Assembly (NCBI GenBank): GCA_033060915.1
Contig: CM065379.1
Coordinates: 29,315,318 to 29,379,317, forward strand
From: Euryodendron excelsum
Lineage: Eukaryota; Streptophyta; Magnoliopsida; Ericales; Pentaphylacaceae
Length of the DNA: 64,000 nucleotides
Direction of reading: 5' to 3'
A model generated the notes under the pieces. The model was not told where the DNA came from and searched no databases. It saw nothing but the letters and a program-made list of their open reading frames with translations. The position numbers were made by a program, and so were the translations under genes. This document shows positions 47,091 to 60,091 of the stretch, one piece after another. Positions within the stretch are counted from its first letter, which is position 1; every line of letters begins with the position of its first letter.

Positions 47091-48370
47091 CATTCTCCTG
47101 ACTATCGTTTCCAACTATTCCCACTAAAATTGGAAATACCTTTATCTCGTACTACTGTCTTCATATATAATACAATATTTTGAAATAAAAAATAAAAAAA
47201 ATTCTCATCATCAACTTCCAAGAACGGAAAGTATGTTTGCTGCAAATTAGTTTTACAAAGAGTAATAACAAACCATACCATCTATGACAAGAATCCACCA
47301 AAATTGAAAAATAAAATAAACCATAAAAGAAAAATCAGAAAAAATATAATAACATGGCTACAGGTCTGGGAGGAAAGAGTAAAATCATCAGATAAAAATT
47401 CATAAATTTGACAACTGATTGAAGCCACATCCAAAAGCAGAAAATGCAGAATGGTCATCATCCCAGATTGAGAATTATACCAACAATTATCACAGCCAAA
47501 CATCATCAAATTACAGTTGACACCATCCAAATTTTACGTTAATTAAATCCCTATATCAAGTATTGTTAATTTAATGCTACAAAAGATAAAATAAATAATA
47601 TAGAAACAAATTAAAATTGCAATGAATTAGCAAGCGCCGAAGAAAAACTTAAATCAAAACACAACAAAACCAACAATTGAACAGCTGATTGAACCCACAT
47701 TCAAATGCTCAACCCCAAAAAACAAATATATGACTTACACCTTAAGAACATTTGATCAAACTCTCTACCAAGCTATTTATGTTAATCTTTTCCGCTTTCT
47801 TTAGAATCAAAACGAAAAAATCCTAAACAAATAAAAATAAAATTTAAAGAACACCAAATTGAAAATTAAAAGAAGACAATCTGACATCCAAATGTTCACA
47901 CTACATACTCTATAATGCAGTCCAAAATACGAAAGAAAGATATGATACGCTCTCTGACAAGACATGGCAAGTACCCACCTCTTATCAGAAGTTCAAGAAA
48001 CGGATTTCTGGGGAGGGAAGATCGATGGAATCCAATAGAAAGTGAGAGAAAATATAGAGAACCCAGTTGTATAAACCGACTAAAGATACCAAGGAAAATG
48101 AGTTTGGACTAGAGTCAAAAAGTTCATGGCAAAAGCAGACGACAATGGAGAATGACTTTGAGGTCTTCTCTTCTCTGCGTTTTTCTCTTTATTTTGTACG
48201 GACAAAGGAATGTAAATTGTTGCCATTTGTGAGAACTTCCGAATGGGTTTCTCTGATTTTTTGGTTTGCTCAATATGAGCGACTGAGTCACTCGGTTTGA
48301 GTTTTACAAGCAAAGCTTGTGCCTTCGGCCTTCGTAGCTCTAGCCGGTGGCCCAAGAAATTCATTTAGAG
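46773..48370 (-). promoter_or_regulatory. 5' UTR and promoter region of the SDE3-like gene
   Basis: This is AT-rich non-coding DNA upstream of the ATG. A splice acceptor-like TTTGATCAGCAG lies about 30 bp before the ATG, and a donor-like AAGAG|GTGGGT at about 47975. A 5' UTR intron of roughly 1.2 kb with a leader exon around 47980-48150 is therefore possible (inference). The GA microsatellite at 47047-47089 would then lie in that intron. No clear TATA box was identified. Confidence 0.4.
47047..47089. repeat. (AG)n microsatellite
   Basis: About 21 uninterrupted AG units upstream of the helicase gene; on the coding strand of that gene this is (CT)n. Confidence 0.95.
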
Positions 48371-49491
48371 AACAGCTATTAATCATACTTAAAGAACTTT
48401 TTTTTTAACTTGACTTCTATACATACTTACGTATAATATATGTAAGTTTATTTATATAACATGTAAATGAGTTTTTCCAAGGAAAATAATTATTTAAGAG
48501 ACATTTATAAATTTTTAAAGGGCAAATTAAAAATTATTTTTAAAACTGTAGGTAAAATATATATAGTTTTAAATGTGGGTGGAAATTTTGAATTTCCAAG
48601 AGCAAATTCAGATTTTTTTTGTCAAATTTTATGTAGAAGTCAAATTGTAAAAAAAATTGTATGATCTCTCAATCAAAAGGCCATATTGTGTGTCTAACTA
48701 ACATTGTGCCCAGTTCTTCCCATTACAGTCTAGCTCATAAGATTTTTATGTGCAATGTCTTGATTAACACAATGTTTGAAAATCGAACCGGATTGATCTA
48801 TTCAATTGGTTGAACCATCAGCCCGTCCAATAGAGGGCCCGGTCAACCCTTGAATCGTTTAGCGCTGAAAAAGAATAAAACTCGCGTGCCCGTTTGAATA
48901 AAATACGTTAGATAGGACCGATCAATTTTTAGAATCTCTAGATTAACGAACATAATATAAGAACTGCAGAGGGAAGACCATGCCATTGGCACCTTTAGAG
49001 TGTGGAAAACAACAAGAGGATAGGAAGTCTTTGAGTTTCAAAGTATTGATCTATTTTTTTAAAAGTTTTTAAGTTAGAAAAATACAAAATACAAATGTCA
49101 TAAAGCCATTGTTTTTTAATTAATATAGTAGTATTTTTTTAATTGTCACCCTTTGCATATAAAAAATTTGAAAGTCATTTAAAATAAAAATATATTAAAT
49201 CTAAATACAAATATGTCATCATAGATTCATTATAATCAATACGGTAACTAAATCAAACCATCTATTCAAATTTCTATAAATAATGCACTTTTCAAAGCAT
49301 TTTAACTTTTTATATTCCTATATGTTTGTAAATTGTTTTGTGGATTTGATTTACTCAAACCTAATAAAAATGACATTAAACTAGGTCAATAAGTTTATAA
49401 AACAATAATTAATAGAGAATATAGACTACGTTTACTTTGTCTATTATAATTTTTTAGTGTGCTGTAATATGCTTAAGATTCTATATATGTA
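48371..49491. other. Intergenic, no gene seen
   Basis: AT-rich, no credible ORF. The only notable stretch is a short CGAACCGG-type repeat piece at about 48775-48860, related to the repeat in the helicase intron. Confidence 0.5.
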
Positions 49492-49617
49492 TCTATACTA
49501 TCTATATATGCAAATGTGGGGGAGGTTCTAAGGCCTTCAAAATTCAATCTCTATTTTTAAAAAATTCTAAAATAATACGATGCCACGTGACACACCCATC
49601 TCTTTCAATCAATCAAA

Positions 49618-49664
<47 letters not shown>
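49618..49664. repeat. (CT)n microsatellite
   Basis: About 23 CT units inside Helitron 1, shortly after its 5' end. Confidence 0.95.
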
Positions 49665-49667
<3 letters not shown>

Positions 49668-50140
49668 AAAGAAAACACAAAAAGAAATAAATAATAACTA
49701 AACAAAAAATTAATCATAAGAAGTAATTAAAGAAGTTAAATACTGGCAAGGAAACACAAAAATTAATTACAAGAAAAAACAACCAATCTATGGAAAAAAA
49801 AAATCTTGACTCTAATTCAATTCCTAAAATCTTTCCGTAAATCCTAAAATCTCTCTTTAATTTTTTTAGAATAACTCATCATGTTCCTAAAATCTCGACT
49901 CTTTCTTTTATGTTTTATGGCGTGTTATTGGGTTAGCAAATTGTTCATTGCTTCCCAATTGTTAGACACATCCTCCCAAGCTCCAGCATGGGTTTCCTCA
50001 TGTTTCAATCGGAGCTTCTCATCCATTATATTTTGCTCCAATATGATCTGAGTCACTCTCTTTTTGACATAATCAGTCTATGAACTACCCGCCGCAAACA
50101 AATTGAAGATCAAACAAACCCTAGGGCTCTAAAGCTTTAT

Positions 50141-50278
50141 TGTGCTTGCATTTTGTTATATCCTCTCTTCTTCTCTAACGACATAATAGTATGTTATCAA
50201 TACATAGAGTTTTGTTGTATTTGTCTTACCTATTAATATATTGAGAATGTTGAATACTCTGAAGATAAAATTGAAAAA

Positions 50279-50351
<73 letters not shown>

Positions 50352-51650
50352 TTTTGGAGGAAAAGAAGCTTTGGTGAGAAAATTGATTCTCATGAAAGCC
50401 TACATCAATTGAAGGCTAGGGCTTCCAATTATTTCTATTGCATAGCTTTTGTACCTCTCTTTGTTTAAACATTTTTTTTTCCCTATATTGATATTTGTAT
50501 TTTTCTTTTTGGTCCTCTTTGAAGGATTAGTGATTTCACAACAATATTTTCATATAATCTCAAATGATGATTATTTATTTATTTTTGCTACAGGATATCA
50601 ACGCCTTCGGCCGACTGATGCTTCAGGCTCATGCAGGACCACCATTCACATGAACCATGTAAAATTCATACAATGCATGAGTGATGGCTAGCCACATGGG
50701 AGCATGAGAAATTATCAAACTTGAAATCTTATGCTGAGCATAAAGAAAAGTTAACCATTGGGTTACCATTTGGGATTTCAAACGATAATTAGTTGTTTAG
50801 CAACAAGTGTGACGAAAAATGTTGTTTACTAGCAAGAGTTTGTATGTGAGATAGTGGAGTAGAGATATTCAGCATAAATATATCATGTTTTAAAATTTTT
50901 TTACTGTGCTTGCATTTTGCTATATCCTTTCGTATTCTCTGACAACATAATAGTATGTTATATAGAGTTTTGCTATGTTTATCTCACCTATTAATATATT
51001 GAGAATGTTAAATACTTTGAAGTTAAAGTTGAAAAATGCATATCTCTCTCTCTGTCTCCTTTTGTTCTTTGGAAGGAAAGAAGCTTTGGTGAGAAAATTG
51101 ATTCTCACGAAAGCCCACATCAATTGAAGGTTAGGTCTTCCAATTGAAGGTTGGGTCTTCCAATTATTTCTATCGCATAGCTTTTGTATATCTCTTTGTT
51201 TACACATTTTTTTCTCCCTATATTGATGTTTGTATTTTTCTTTTTGGTCCTCTTTGTAGGGTTAGTGATTTCACAACAATATTCTCATATAATCTCAAAT
51301 GATGATTATTTATTTATTTATTTTTGCTACAAGATATCAACGCCTTCAGTCGACTGATCCTTCGAGCTAATGCAGGACTACCGTTCACATGAACTATGTA
51401 AACCTCATGCAATGCATAAGTGATGGCTAGCCACAAGAGAGCATGATGAATAATTAAACTTGAAACCTTATACTTAGCATGAAGACAAGTTAACCATTGG
51501 GCTACCCCTTGTGGTTTCAAATGACAATTAGTTGTTTACCAACAAGTGTGATGAAAAATATTGTTTACTAGCAAGATTTTGTATGTGAGATAGTGGAGTA
51601 GAGATATTCAACATAAATATATCAGGTTTTTAAATTTTTTTTCTATTTAA
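50141..51650 (+). repeat. 764-bp tandem duplication inside Helitron 1
   Basis: Copy a starts at 50141 (tgtgcttgcattttgttata) and copy b at 50905 (tgtgcttgcattttgctata). Both run through the same landmarks, including gaagctttggtgagaaaattg, aattgaaggttaggtcttcc-like sequence, tgatggctagccaca and gatagtggagtagagatattc. Copy a holds a long CT run (50283-50347) that copy b has almost lost. Divergence is low by eye, with scattered substitutions. Confidence 0.88.
50283..50347. repeat. (TC)n microsatellite
   Basis: About 32 TC units, the longest microsatellite in the window. The orthologous position in the second copy of the duplication (about 51043-51058) has only a few units. Confidence 0.95.
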
Positions 51651-53054
51651 TGCAATGGCCCATAAATTTAAATAGTTTATTGCATTTACAATATCAAGTT
51701 AACTTACTTTGATACCATTAACCCTGCAAGGTTATGGTGGAAGGGGTGACTATGATCGTAAAGCATGTGACTTAGGTCGTAGAGCACGGTCAGGTTTTCC
51801 AAATACAAGTTACAAGCAGTATAATTGTAGTGCTTTAAATTTCTATACATACCTCCATTGTAAAGCTCTGTATAACTTATCATATCCACTTAATTCAGTT
51901 CAATATTTTTTGATAAATACCTAATTTACTTCTATGTTATTGAGAGAATGGTAAGATTATAGGTGCAAATTTTCTTATTTTCTAATTTATGCCCAAGAAA
52001 ATTTCTTATGAGGTTATGGGCTGTGGTTATCTCTTATGCCAAGTTACTATAGAATGCCATATGTATTGTTGGAGTTCTACCAATTATGCGTGTTATAATA
52101 GGAAGCATAAATGCAAAATTTAAAAAGCTGAATTTTGTGTTTCTGTCATATAATGACTTACAAAATCACAATGCTAATACATTGTGCATGTTGACGAGGA
52201 TAGTTTTTGCACAATTTATATGTTCATATTAGTACAAAGAGTTTAAAGACCAAAATTATTTTAGAAACAAAATATTAATTGAAAAATCTCTTTATTTTAA
52301 CAACATAAAAATAAAGGTATCACATTTTAAAAATTAGATTTTTTTTATTACATCTTTAAATTAGATTGCATTTTCTCAACCCACTTGACGCAACATAGTT
52401 GGTTTAGTGATAATGCAAACAAAGTATGGTAAAGACTTTTGACTCCTAAAATATCTCTTTAATTGAAATTATTTTGAAAAAAAAAAAAAATGCCTAAAAT
52501 CACTCTTAGTATCTTTTATTGACTGGTTAAATATTCTCATTCCTAAAATTTCTCTCTAAACCTTAAAATATTTTCTTAATTGATTAAGGCAATTGCCTAA
52601 ACAAAAATATGCACATTGTTAAGATCTCTCTAATCCAACTACTGTCTCCCTCTAATTGCCATTAAAATATATTCCTGAAGTCCACCATAAGTCCAAAAAG
52701 ATCACATTACTAAAATTCCTCCTTAATTTTTCCAAAAATGGCTCCATGCAAAAACAAAAAAAAAGGACATATTTTCTATAATAGATAGCCTTGATTCATA
52801 TATACACATTAAAATTTGATTATGGCACCAATTTAGATCGGTTACTTTGAATGTGAATTTAAATACAAAGAAACTCAAGTACGTATAATTATATTGAACT
52901 TAATTCATGTAGATTTGGACATGTTTGATTTTTTTGGTAAGTGGCATGTACTTTTTTCTTTTACTCAAAAGTAGTGGCAATGCAAGTCAATCTCTTGATT
53001 TATATAATAATTATAAATTTAATAAATATTGTGCATCGCACGGGTCAACGCTAG

Positions 53055-54474
53055 TATATATATAAGTTTGAATGAATTAAAATGAACCCACTAATACTTA
53101 ATCGCAGACATACATATGAAAACAAGCTAATGATGTTTTATTACTAGGAACAAATAATAATTTCTGAATTTATTTAACATTGTATGAATTTATACAACTA
53201 TATTAAACAATTCCTCAAAAAAGAGAAAGGAAAAAAAAAAAGAACAAGAAAATTTGATATAAATAAAGTATACAAAGTTTTTATTAAATAATTTTATGGA
53301 TGTACACTATTTAAGCATGGAATTAAAAGATTTACTAATACTTATTTTGATTAACTTATGGAAGCTTAATTGATCTCCTTTCACTATTAATTTATGCTTT
53401 CTTAAAACATAAAGTATAATAATATTATTTTATTAATTTGAATGACTATTTCTTGATAGATGTTAGAGATATATATAAGATTTCAAGTCTTAGATGGATT
53501 GGATGAATATATAATATTGTCCTAGATTTAACATTTTTTTCATAATTTCCCTTTCTTTCTTTTCAATTCAGAATATGGCTCAATAAACTTGATGTCGAAA
53601 TTTATCGCCTATATATTTACTCTCAATAAATAAAGATATATTAAAAGTGTGATTTAATGGTCATTACTTAAATTGTTCTTTCTATATTTTTCTCTCTTTG
53701 TGGTTATTAGAATGGAGAAAATATTTTTAACGTATTTAACTATTTAACATTATATTTTAAATTTTTAAAAAACTTTTTTATAAGATATTATTCAAAAAAT
53801 CGACTTATGATTCAATATTTATAGTCAGTGCATAGCACAGATTCATTGTTAATTATATATTACACAATTGATTATCCGTTTTGCTTGGGTTCACGAGCAG
53901 TGTACGTGAAAAAATGAGAACACGATTGACATATCTACGTGCAACAAGTGTGAATCCTGTTTTTTTTTTTTTTTTTTGAACAGGGCAATACAAAGCAGAA
54001 ACAAAAACAAAGGAAACAGACTAAGAAATATCAGAAGCTAAAATTTGGCAATACAAAGTAAGGGTGCATCCTTGAGTGCACTATAAATTGTACATTTATG
54101 TCCATTGACGGTTAGGGATTTGTTTATGTTTTATATTGAATACGAACTAATTGAACATACCATAAGCTTTTTTGCTCTTTTAATAACAATTTTTTTAACT
54201 GTTATCTGATTTTGTATTGCATTTTCTTACCCACCAAACATGACAGATAGGACCTGCTATCTTGTATCTACTGCGTAACATTTGCCTTGACATTATACAC
54301 CAATGAATGGTATGAACTGCAAGGTCCACGTTATTCGAGATATTGCATGTTGTGGTAGGGACTAGAGATCAGTTTCACGTCAAAAAGGAAAAAAACTTTT
54401 ACGAAAAAAAATAAAGAGTAATGTTATATACAATTTCGTTTCTCACTCTTAAACATATGATTATAGGACACATT
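53055..54474. other. Intergenic with a degraded Helitron-like 3' end
   Basis: No ORF. At 53828-53852 the string GTGCATAGCACAGATTCATT followed by GTTAA matches the layout of the Helitron 1 terminus (hairpin GTGC-ata-GCAC, then about 10 bases, then a CTAG-like tetranucleotide). Most differences are C-to-T or G-to-A. A T run lies at about 53960-53977. Confidence 0.4.
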
Positions 54475-57400
54475 TCTACTATTTTAAAAGAGCGAAGGAT
54501 CAAAGTGTTTCCCACACTTTTATTTCAAAAATGCCCCCTCTAAAAATCTAAAATGCCATGGCATCGGTTCAGGAAAAAAAAAAAAAAAAAAAAAAACCCA
54601 AACTGTTTCAACCACCGTTTCAAGCAAAATGCCAATTGCCACACAAATCTCTATTATATATTTACCGTGTCCGTTACCAAAGAAACCACTTTTCAACAAT
54701 CTTTCAGACAAAAACACTAAACCCTCTTGAGACTGTGTTGATCACCATATCCCTTAACCTTCTGAAGCATATTGTTATTGCGATTGTCCTGATTTATCAT
54801 CACATTCCTCAACGTTCAGTAGCGGATTAGTATTAGGATTGACGTTCAGAAGCAGATTGGTATTAGGATTGTCCAGATCAACTCCCTTCTTTATGTTTGC
54901 CTTTTCAGTTTGCATTTCATCAGAAGCATACATATGTTTGGTCACTGTGAATTTTTGTTCTAGACCTGTTATCTTACTTTCTCTTTTAGTGGTCAATTTC
55001 GTTCACAATGAACATACCCATTTTTTTTTTTAGTTTGTCTTCATTTACTATTTCTTTTTCATGAATTATTTTGTTATTGTAAGAAGTTTAAGTATGAACC
55101 ACGATAAATGCATAAACATGGATGGCATATAAACATTTCTCATCAAATCCAAGCGACCCTGTAGATACCTAAACATGTATTATTTTGTGGCTATGAGTTT
55201 CATATCTTAGCATTTTCGTTAGATGCTATTGTTGAATCATTAGTTTTACTTCTTGATTGAACCCGTATTTTTCATTTTTGCCCATGCATAGAAAAATGAT
55301 TTTATTACCTTTTTTGTTTTAGAATCCTTTTGGGTAAGATAATTGTAGAAACCCAGTAAACTTGAGTCCTGATTAAGATAGATTCAATTACTTGTAGTCT
55401 TCCAAAACACGTGACCTTATGTAAAAATAGATTTTTAACCTTATCAATAATGGAGAAACTCCCTGTCCTTACAATATTCATAAATGAGTCTTTTAATTCT
55501 TAGGAAACCCCCAAATTTTATTGCTACAGTGCCTTCAGAAATCTGAAAGTCTGTAACGATGTAAATTTAAAAAAAAAAAAAAATTCACACAATTGCTTTC
55601 TAGGACTCCTCTAGGTCTGTAATGATGTAGATAATTTTAGCACGATGTAGATAATTTTATATATATCTCAAGATTTATCCACTAATTTGTTAGCATTAAT
55701 GCTCCACATCAATAGCTATATAATTATCACTAGAAACGTTATTGATATGTACGAACCTACATATGTAGCATGTTGTTTAATCGAGTGATGGATTAATAGA
55801 ATAGCAATCCCAAAAAAAATAATCACACAATTGCTTTCTAGGACTCCTCTAGCTCTGTAATGATGTAGATAATTTTAGCACGATGTAGATAATTTTATGT
55901 ATATGTCAGGATTTATCCACTAATTTGTTAGCATTAATGCTCCACATCAATAACTATATAATTATCACTAGAAACGTTATTGACATATACGAACCTACAT
56001 ATGTAGCATGTTGTTTAATTGAGTGATGGGTTAATAGAATAGCAATCCCAACATCAATGGTTTTTTTTTTTTAAACTGTTTTTTTTTATAAATGAATGAT
56101 TTTGCAATATGTGGTGTTTGCACATCCGCATTATGGATCAAACAATATTTGTAGGTCTCTCTCATTCTCCCTTACTTTGAATGGAGTTGTTAGGAAACAT
56201 ATTAATCATCTTGAATAGGACAAATGTTGAGTGATAATATAGTACAAACAACTTCCATGAAGATTTAAGCGTTATAGTATGTAAATGACCATATCATACC
56301 TACATTGCTTCTATCATCTTTCTTCTTTATGTTTGTCTTTTCATTTTTGTATCATCAAACTTATATCTATTTATGGTTGTTAGGATTTTTTTTTGGTTCC
56401 AACCTGTTTTCTTGCTTTAAGAGTTGTGCATAATGTGTTTGATGAAATGAGTCATCAATGAGATTGTCAGTTCTTTTACTATTATCTCCTATTATTATGT
56501 GATTTCTTACAAATTAACTCTAGTTTTTTTTTTTTTATTTTTTATAGAAAACAAATTCACATCATTTAATATGGAAACTGCTTCATATTCCTTAGTGATA
56601 TGTCATTTGTGCAAATTGTATAGTTCAACAAAATACTTTCATAACATTGAGTTGTGATGGAAAACGAAAGAAACTAAAGTTGAACTCAAAGAAGGTGCAT
56701 CACTAGAAGATAAAGAACATGAGTTGGAAAAACCTTTTAAGGCAAAATTAGACGATTGAAAGCAAGAATTCTCTACCAAAAAGTGTTGTTAAGTTCAAGA
56801 AGAACAAATTACCTTATGCACACATTTTAATCAGCTCTCGAATCAATCAAGCAATAGACAAAGATTGTTGAAAGAGCTTGAGACTCCAAAGGTAAGTGCA
56901 ATCCTATTAAACAAAGCATTTCAAAGTTCTCAACACACTATCTTTTGAGGTGAGCATAATTAATTATTTTAATTAATAGCCATATGAAGGATATGTCAAA
57001 GTCGACCAGATGCATGAATCAGTTAAAGGTATAAGAATACTTATGGGGTTTTTGTATGGACTAAGATGTTGAGGTACAAATTCATGTACTTATTGATAAA
57101 TTGTATAATTTTGTGATGAAAATAATGCTTATGAAAAACGTTGTCTTACTCTTGTGGGTTGTTCAATGAGCTGAAAGCCAACTCCAAAGCAATTTCATTT
57201 GTCTCTCTTTTTTTTTTTTTTATTGTTTTTATTGCAAGTAATATTGAGTATTATTACTTTTAAAAGAATAGAACCCAAGACCTTTGATCATGTATGCTAT
57301 TTGAACTATTTTGGCATTTAATATTATTAATTATCTATTACATTGTTTAATGATCTCTAACATAAAGGGATTTAAGGCAATACTTTAGTTTGTTATTGTA

Positions 57401-57576
57401 GGTTTATGCAAAGAAATATTTAAAAGAGAATATTAAATTCATGAATATTTCTACTTTGTATGAACCGGTAGAAGAAGCATATAACAAAATTGTCCATCGT
57501 TGAAGTTTCATGAAATGTCTAAAGAAGAAATTCTAAAAAAGAAGTACCACGTGTAACGCATGTGCACCAACACTAG
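54475..57576 (+). mobile_element. Probable non-autonomous Helitron 2
   Basis: The 5' end TCTACTATTTTAAAAGAGCG is of a type common at plant Helitron starts. The 3' end is gcaccaacaCTAG followed by T (57577), with a hairpin CACGTG-taacg-CATGTG just before (about 57548-57564). Length is 3,102 bp. No Rep/helicase ORF is present. It contains a poly-A run (54574-54596), a 30-bp tandem repeat (about 54811-54870) and a 238-bp tandem duplication. The base before the 5' end is T, not A, so the left boundary is less sure. Confidence 0.55.
55585..56050 (+). repeat. 238-bp tandem duplication inside Helitron 2
   Basis: Copies start at 55585 and 55823 (tcacacaattgctttctagg) and both end at atagcaatccca. 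Each contains an internal 23-bp duplicate (gatgtagataatttta twice). The few differences seen are mostly transitions, so the duplication looks young relative to the decay elsewhere. Confidence 0.92.
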
Positions 57577-58640
57577 TATTAATAAATACATATGAGACCT
57601 ATTCACTTGTGTGAAAAAATAAATTGAGAAATGAAATTGCATATAACAATTTTTATTAATAAATAAGCAAGCAAAAATTAAAACAAAACACATGATTAGG
57701 CTGATCATAACATCAACCCATAAAAACGAACAAACACAAAAACAAAAAGAGAATTGCTCTACTTCCCCTACCAATTTCAATTTTTAATGGCTTATAACTA
57801 TCCTCTCTCTACAAGAATAGGACATTGTAAGTTATGATTATCCTGAAATTTTCATAAAATCATAATTGTAAAAGCCATCCGATAAAAAAAAAATGACACA
57901 TAGCATTCTTTGTCCCATTCAAAAACGGCATAATAAATTATTTACTTATTTATCTACTTATTTCCTGTTCTTTTGAATCAATGAATTGTAACTTAGAAAG
58001 AGTTGTATAGATACTGTAGAGTTGTATATGTTAATAAACAAAGATGACTAACAAGTGCACAAAATGCTGTGTACAGAGACTCGGAGTTATGTCAATGAAT
58101 AATTTCCCACGGTTCAGTATAGTAAACTTCAAAAAGTCTCGTGTAATAGTAGACATAACTTATTTTGTGCGACTGAGTTAATTGATACCTGAACACCATT
58201 GCATGTTGGAGAATAAGTAGAATATAGGGAAACTAAAATGTGTATCATCTAATAATTTCAATTTGATGGAAGGCAAAAAAACGAAATAAAAAGCATATAA
58301 AAAGGAGAAATGAAATAATAAATCAAGAATAAATACGATCGATAGTGACTAGAAGGGAGAGCACAAAAAGCAAATAGCTTACCATGATTATGGATGAGTA
58401 AAAAATGGTGCTTGGTTTTTTTATAGTATCTTCAAGAGTCATGCATCCGTTATGAAAACCAAGTAATTAAAACATTGCACTTTTTTTTTTTTACCATTGC
58501 TGGCCATTTTCTCAACAAACCACAGAGCATTTTTTGAATGAATACTAACACCATAATCAAACAACATGCCCTTTCAGATATAATAGTCAAGCATATGTCA
58601 TTTCAAATCTTAAAAAATCTTACGTGGCTTTGTTTGATTA

Positions 58641-58980
58641 AGGTTGCATTTGGATGAATGAATTCCAAATAAAGGGATTTGCGTTTAAGATAAACAAATA
58701 ATATATGAGGTTTAACTATTAGTGTTATATCAAAATGCCTATGGGGAGGATTAAATAGAGGTGGCAAAAATGATTTTTATAATGGTCTTCGTATTTCTAG
58801 AATCTTTCTTGGGGAGGATTTCAAAAAAACTATTTTTTATCATGTCATTTCAAATCCATCCATATAAAGCTTTGAAATCATTATTGAAACGAATGCTCTT
58901 ATGCTTTATATCTATATTGGATGCGTAAACCTTTAAACGCGAATCCATTGATTTGAAGTCCTCAAATCCAATTGCAACCT
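58641..58980. mobile_element. MITE-like element with long terminal inverted repeats
   Basis: The left end AGGTTGCATTTGGAT and the reversed right end AGGTTGCAATTGGAT start imperfect inverted repeats about 47 bp long, both reaching a GCGTTTA block. It is 340 bp, with no ORF. The flanks (gatta, aagtt) give no convincing direct repeat, so the superfamily cannot be assigned. Confidence 0.65.
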
Positions 58981-59604
58981 AAGTTGTTGCCATATGTAGA
59001 CCACCTCATGTACCCGAGATTTTGCCCAAAATAAAGCTTTTAATGGAATAAACAAAATGATGTTATTAACCTCGAACTATAAGACACGAATTGCAGATAT
59101 TTTGGAGTGTAGTTAACAAATGTGGAATAACCAATCTACCCTTAAACAAGGTGAGAGGAAAAGGTGATGGTTTTGGAGAGAGAGAAGTAGATGAAGGAGA
59201 ATGAAAAGATGAATCCCTTCTCTCTGTAGCGATTACAATATATACACATACTGTATATATATTATAAATGGACAATTTGGTGTTCAAAATAGTGTCTCTG
59301 TAAAAGAAAGATATTTTGGAAAGACAATAGAGATTTTTAATCATGTGGAACACACATGATTTAATTTTATTTATTTGGCCTAACAAATGCCAAAAGGAAG
59401 GGTAACATGGCCACTCATGATAAAAACAGGGGGTCTACATTAGCGTTTTGAAGATGAAATAGTAAAGTGAAAATCAATGATAGATTAGGATTCCAGCCAA
59501 AATAGATCTAGAAAATACATTTTCACTCACTAAAAATCTTTATCCTTTTTTTTTTTTTTCTTCCTTTGGTAACTTTTTCCCTCCTCCCTCACCATACACT
59601 ACCA

Positions 59605-59606
<2 letters not shown>

Positions 59607-59682
<76 letters not shown>

Positions 59683-59692
59683 ATTCTTTTCC
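59607..59692. repeat. Poly-C tract (33 bases) followed by CT-rich microsatellite
   Basis: An uninterrupted run of 33 C (59607-59639) precedes (CT)n with one interruption. On the minus strand this is a G run next to (GA)n. Confidence 0.95.
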
Positions 59693-60036
59693 TCACTTTC
59701 TTCATCAAACCCCAATGCCCACCAGTGTCAAGCATGATCACGGTTACTCCACCTTTGCTGACCAACCACCACCACTATCGCAGATCATCATTGACAACTT
59801 CACTATTCACTTTTAGTAATTCCTTGAAAGTTGTGGGACTTCGTAGATAATTACTTAATTGGATTTTTGAAGGCATGTATATCTCATGATCAGAAGACGA
59901 TAAAGTAAGTTCATTTTTTTGCTGTAAGAAAGTGAAAAAAACCACATTCATGTTTAAAGTGGGTCTTTGGAATGACATATACCCTTATTCTAAATGAAAC
60001 GTTTTGAAAATTCATGAATAGAACTAAAAGATTAAT

Positions 60037-60038
<2 letters not shown>

Positions 60039-60089
<51 letters not shown>
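60039..60089. repeat. (GA)n microsatellite
   Basis: About 25 GA units, uninterrupted. Confidence 0.95.

Positions 60090-60091
<2 letters not shown>

Larger units (their letters stand above)
49492..53054 (+). mobile_element. Probable non-autonomous Helitron 1
   Basis: The 5' end TCTATACTATCTATATATGC follows an A. The 3' end is gggtcaacgCTAG followed by T, preceded by a small hairpin GTGC-atc-GCAC (about 53032-53042). Insertion between A and T without TSD, a TC start, a CTAG end and a 3' hairpin are Helitron rules. The element is 3,563 bp. It has no Rep/helicase ORF. It contains two CT microsatellites and a 764-bp tandem duplication. The 5' end is inferred from sequence type, not from a second copy. 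Confidence 0.65.

Noticed and set aside
50640..50770. tRNA-like or gene-derived block (gatggctagccacat, then aaccattgggttacc)
   Set aside because: No cloverleaf or promoter boxes were found. It repeats within the 764-bp duplication and is part of the Helitron.
58636..58985. Tourist-type TSD (TTA/TAA) for the MITE
   Set aside because: The flanking trinucleotides are complementary, not direct repeats, so they do not form a TSD.
59566..59850. Proline-rich ORF
   Set aside because: It is created by the poly-C and CT tract. There is no homology, and codon use follows the repeat.
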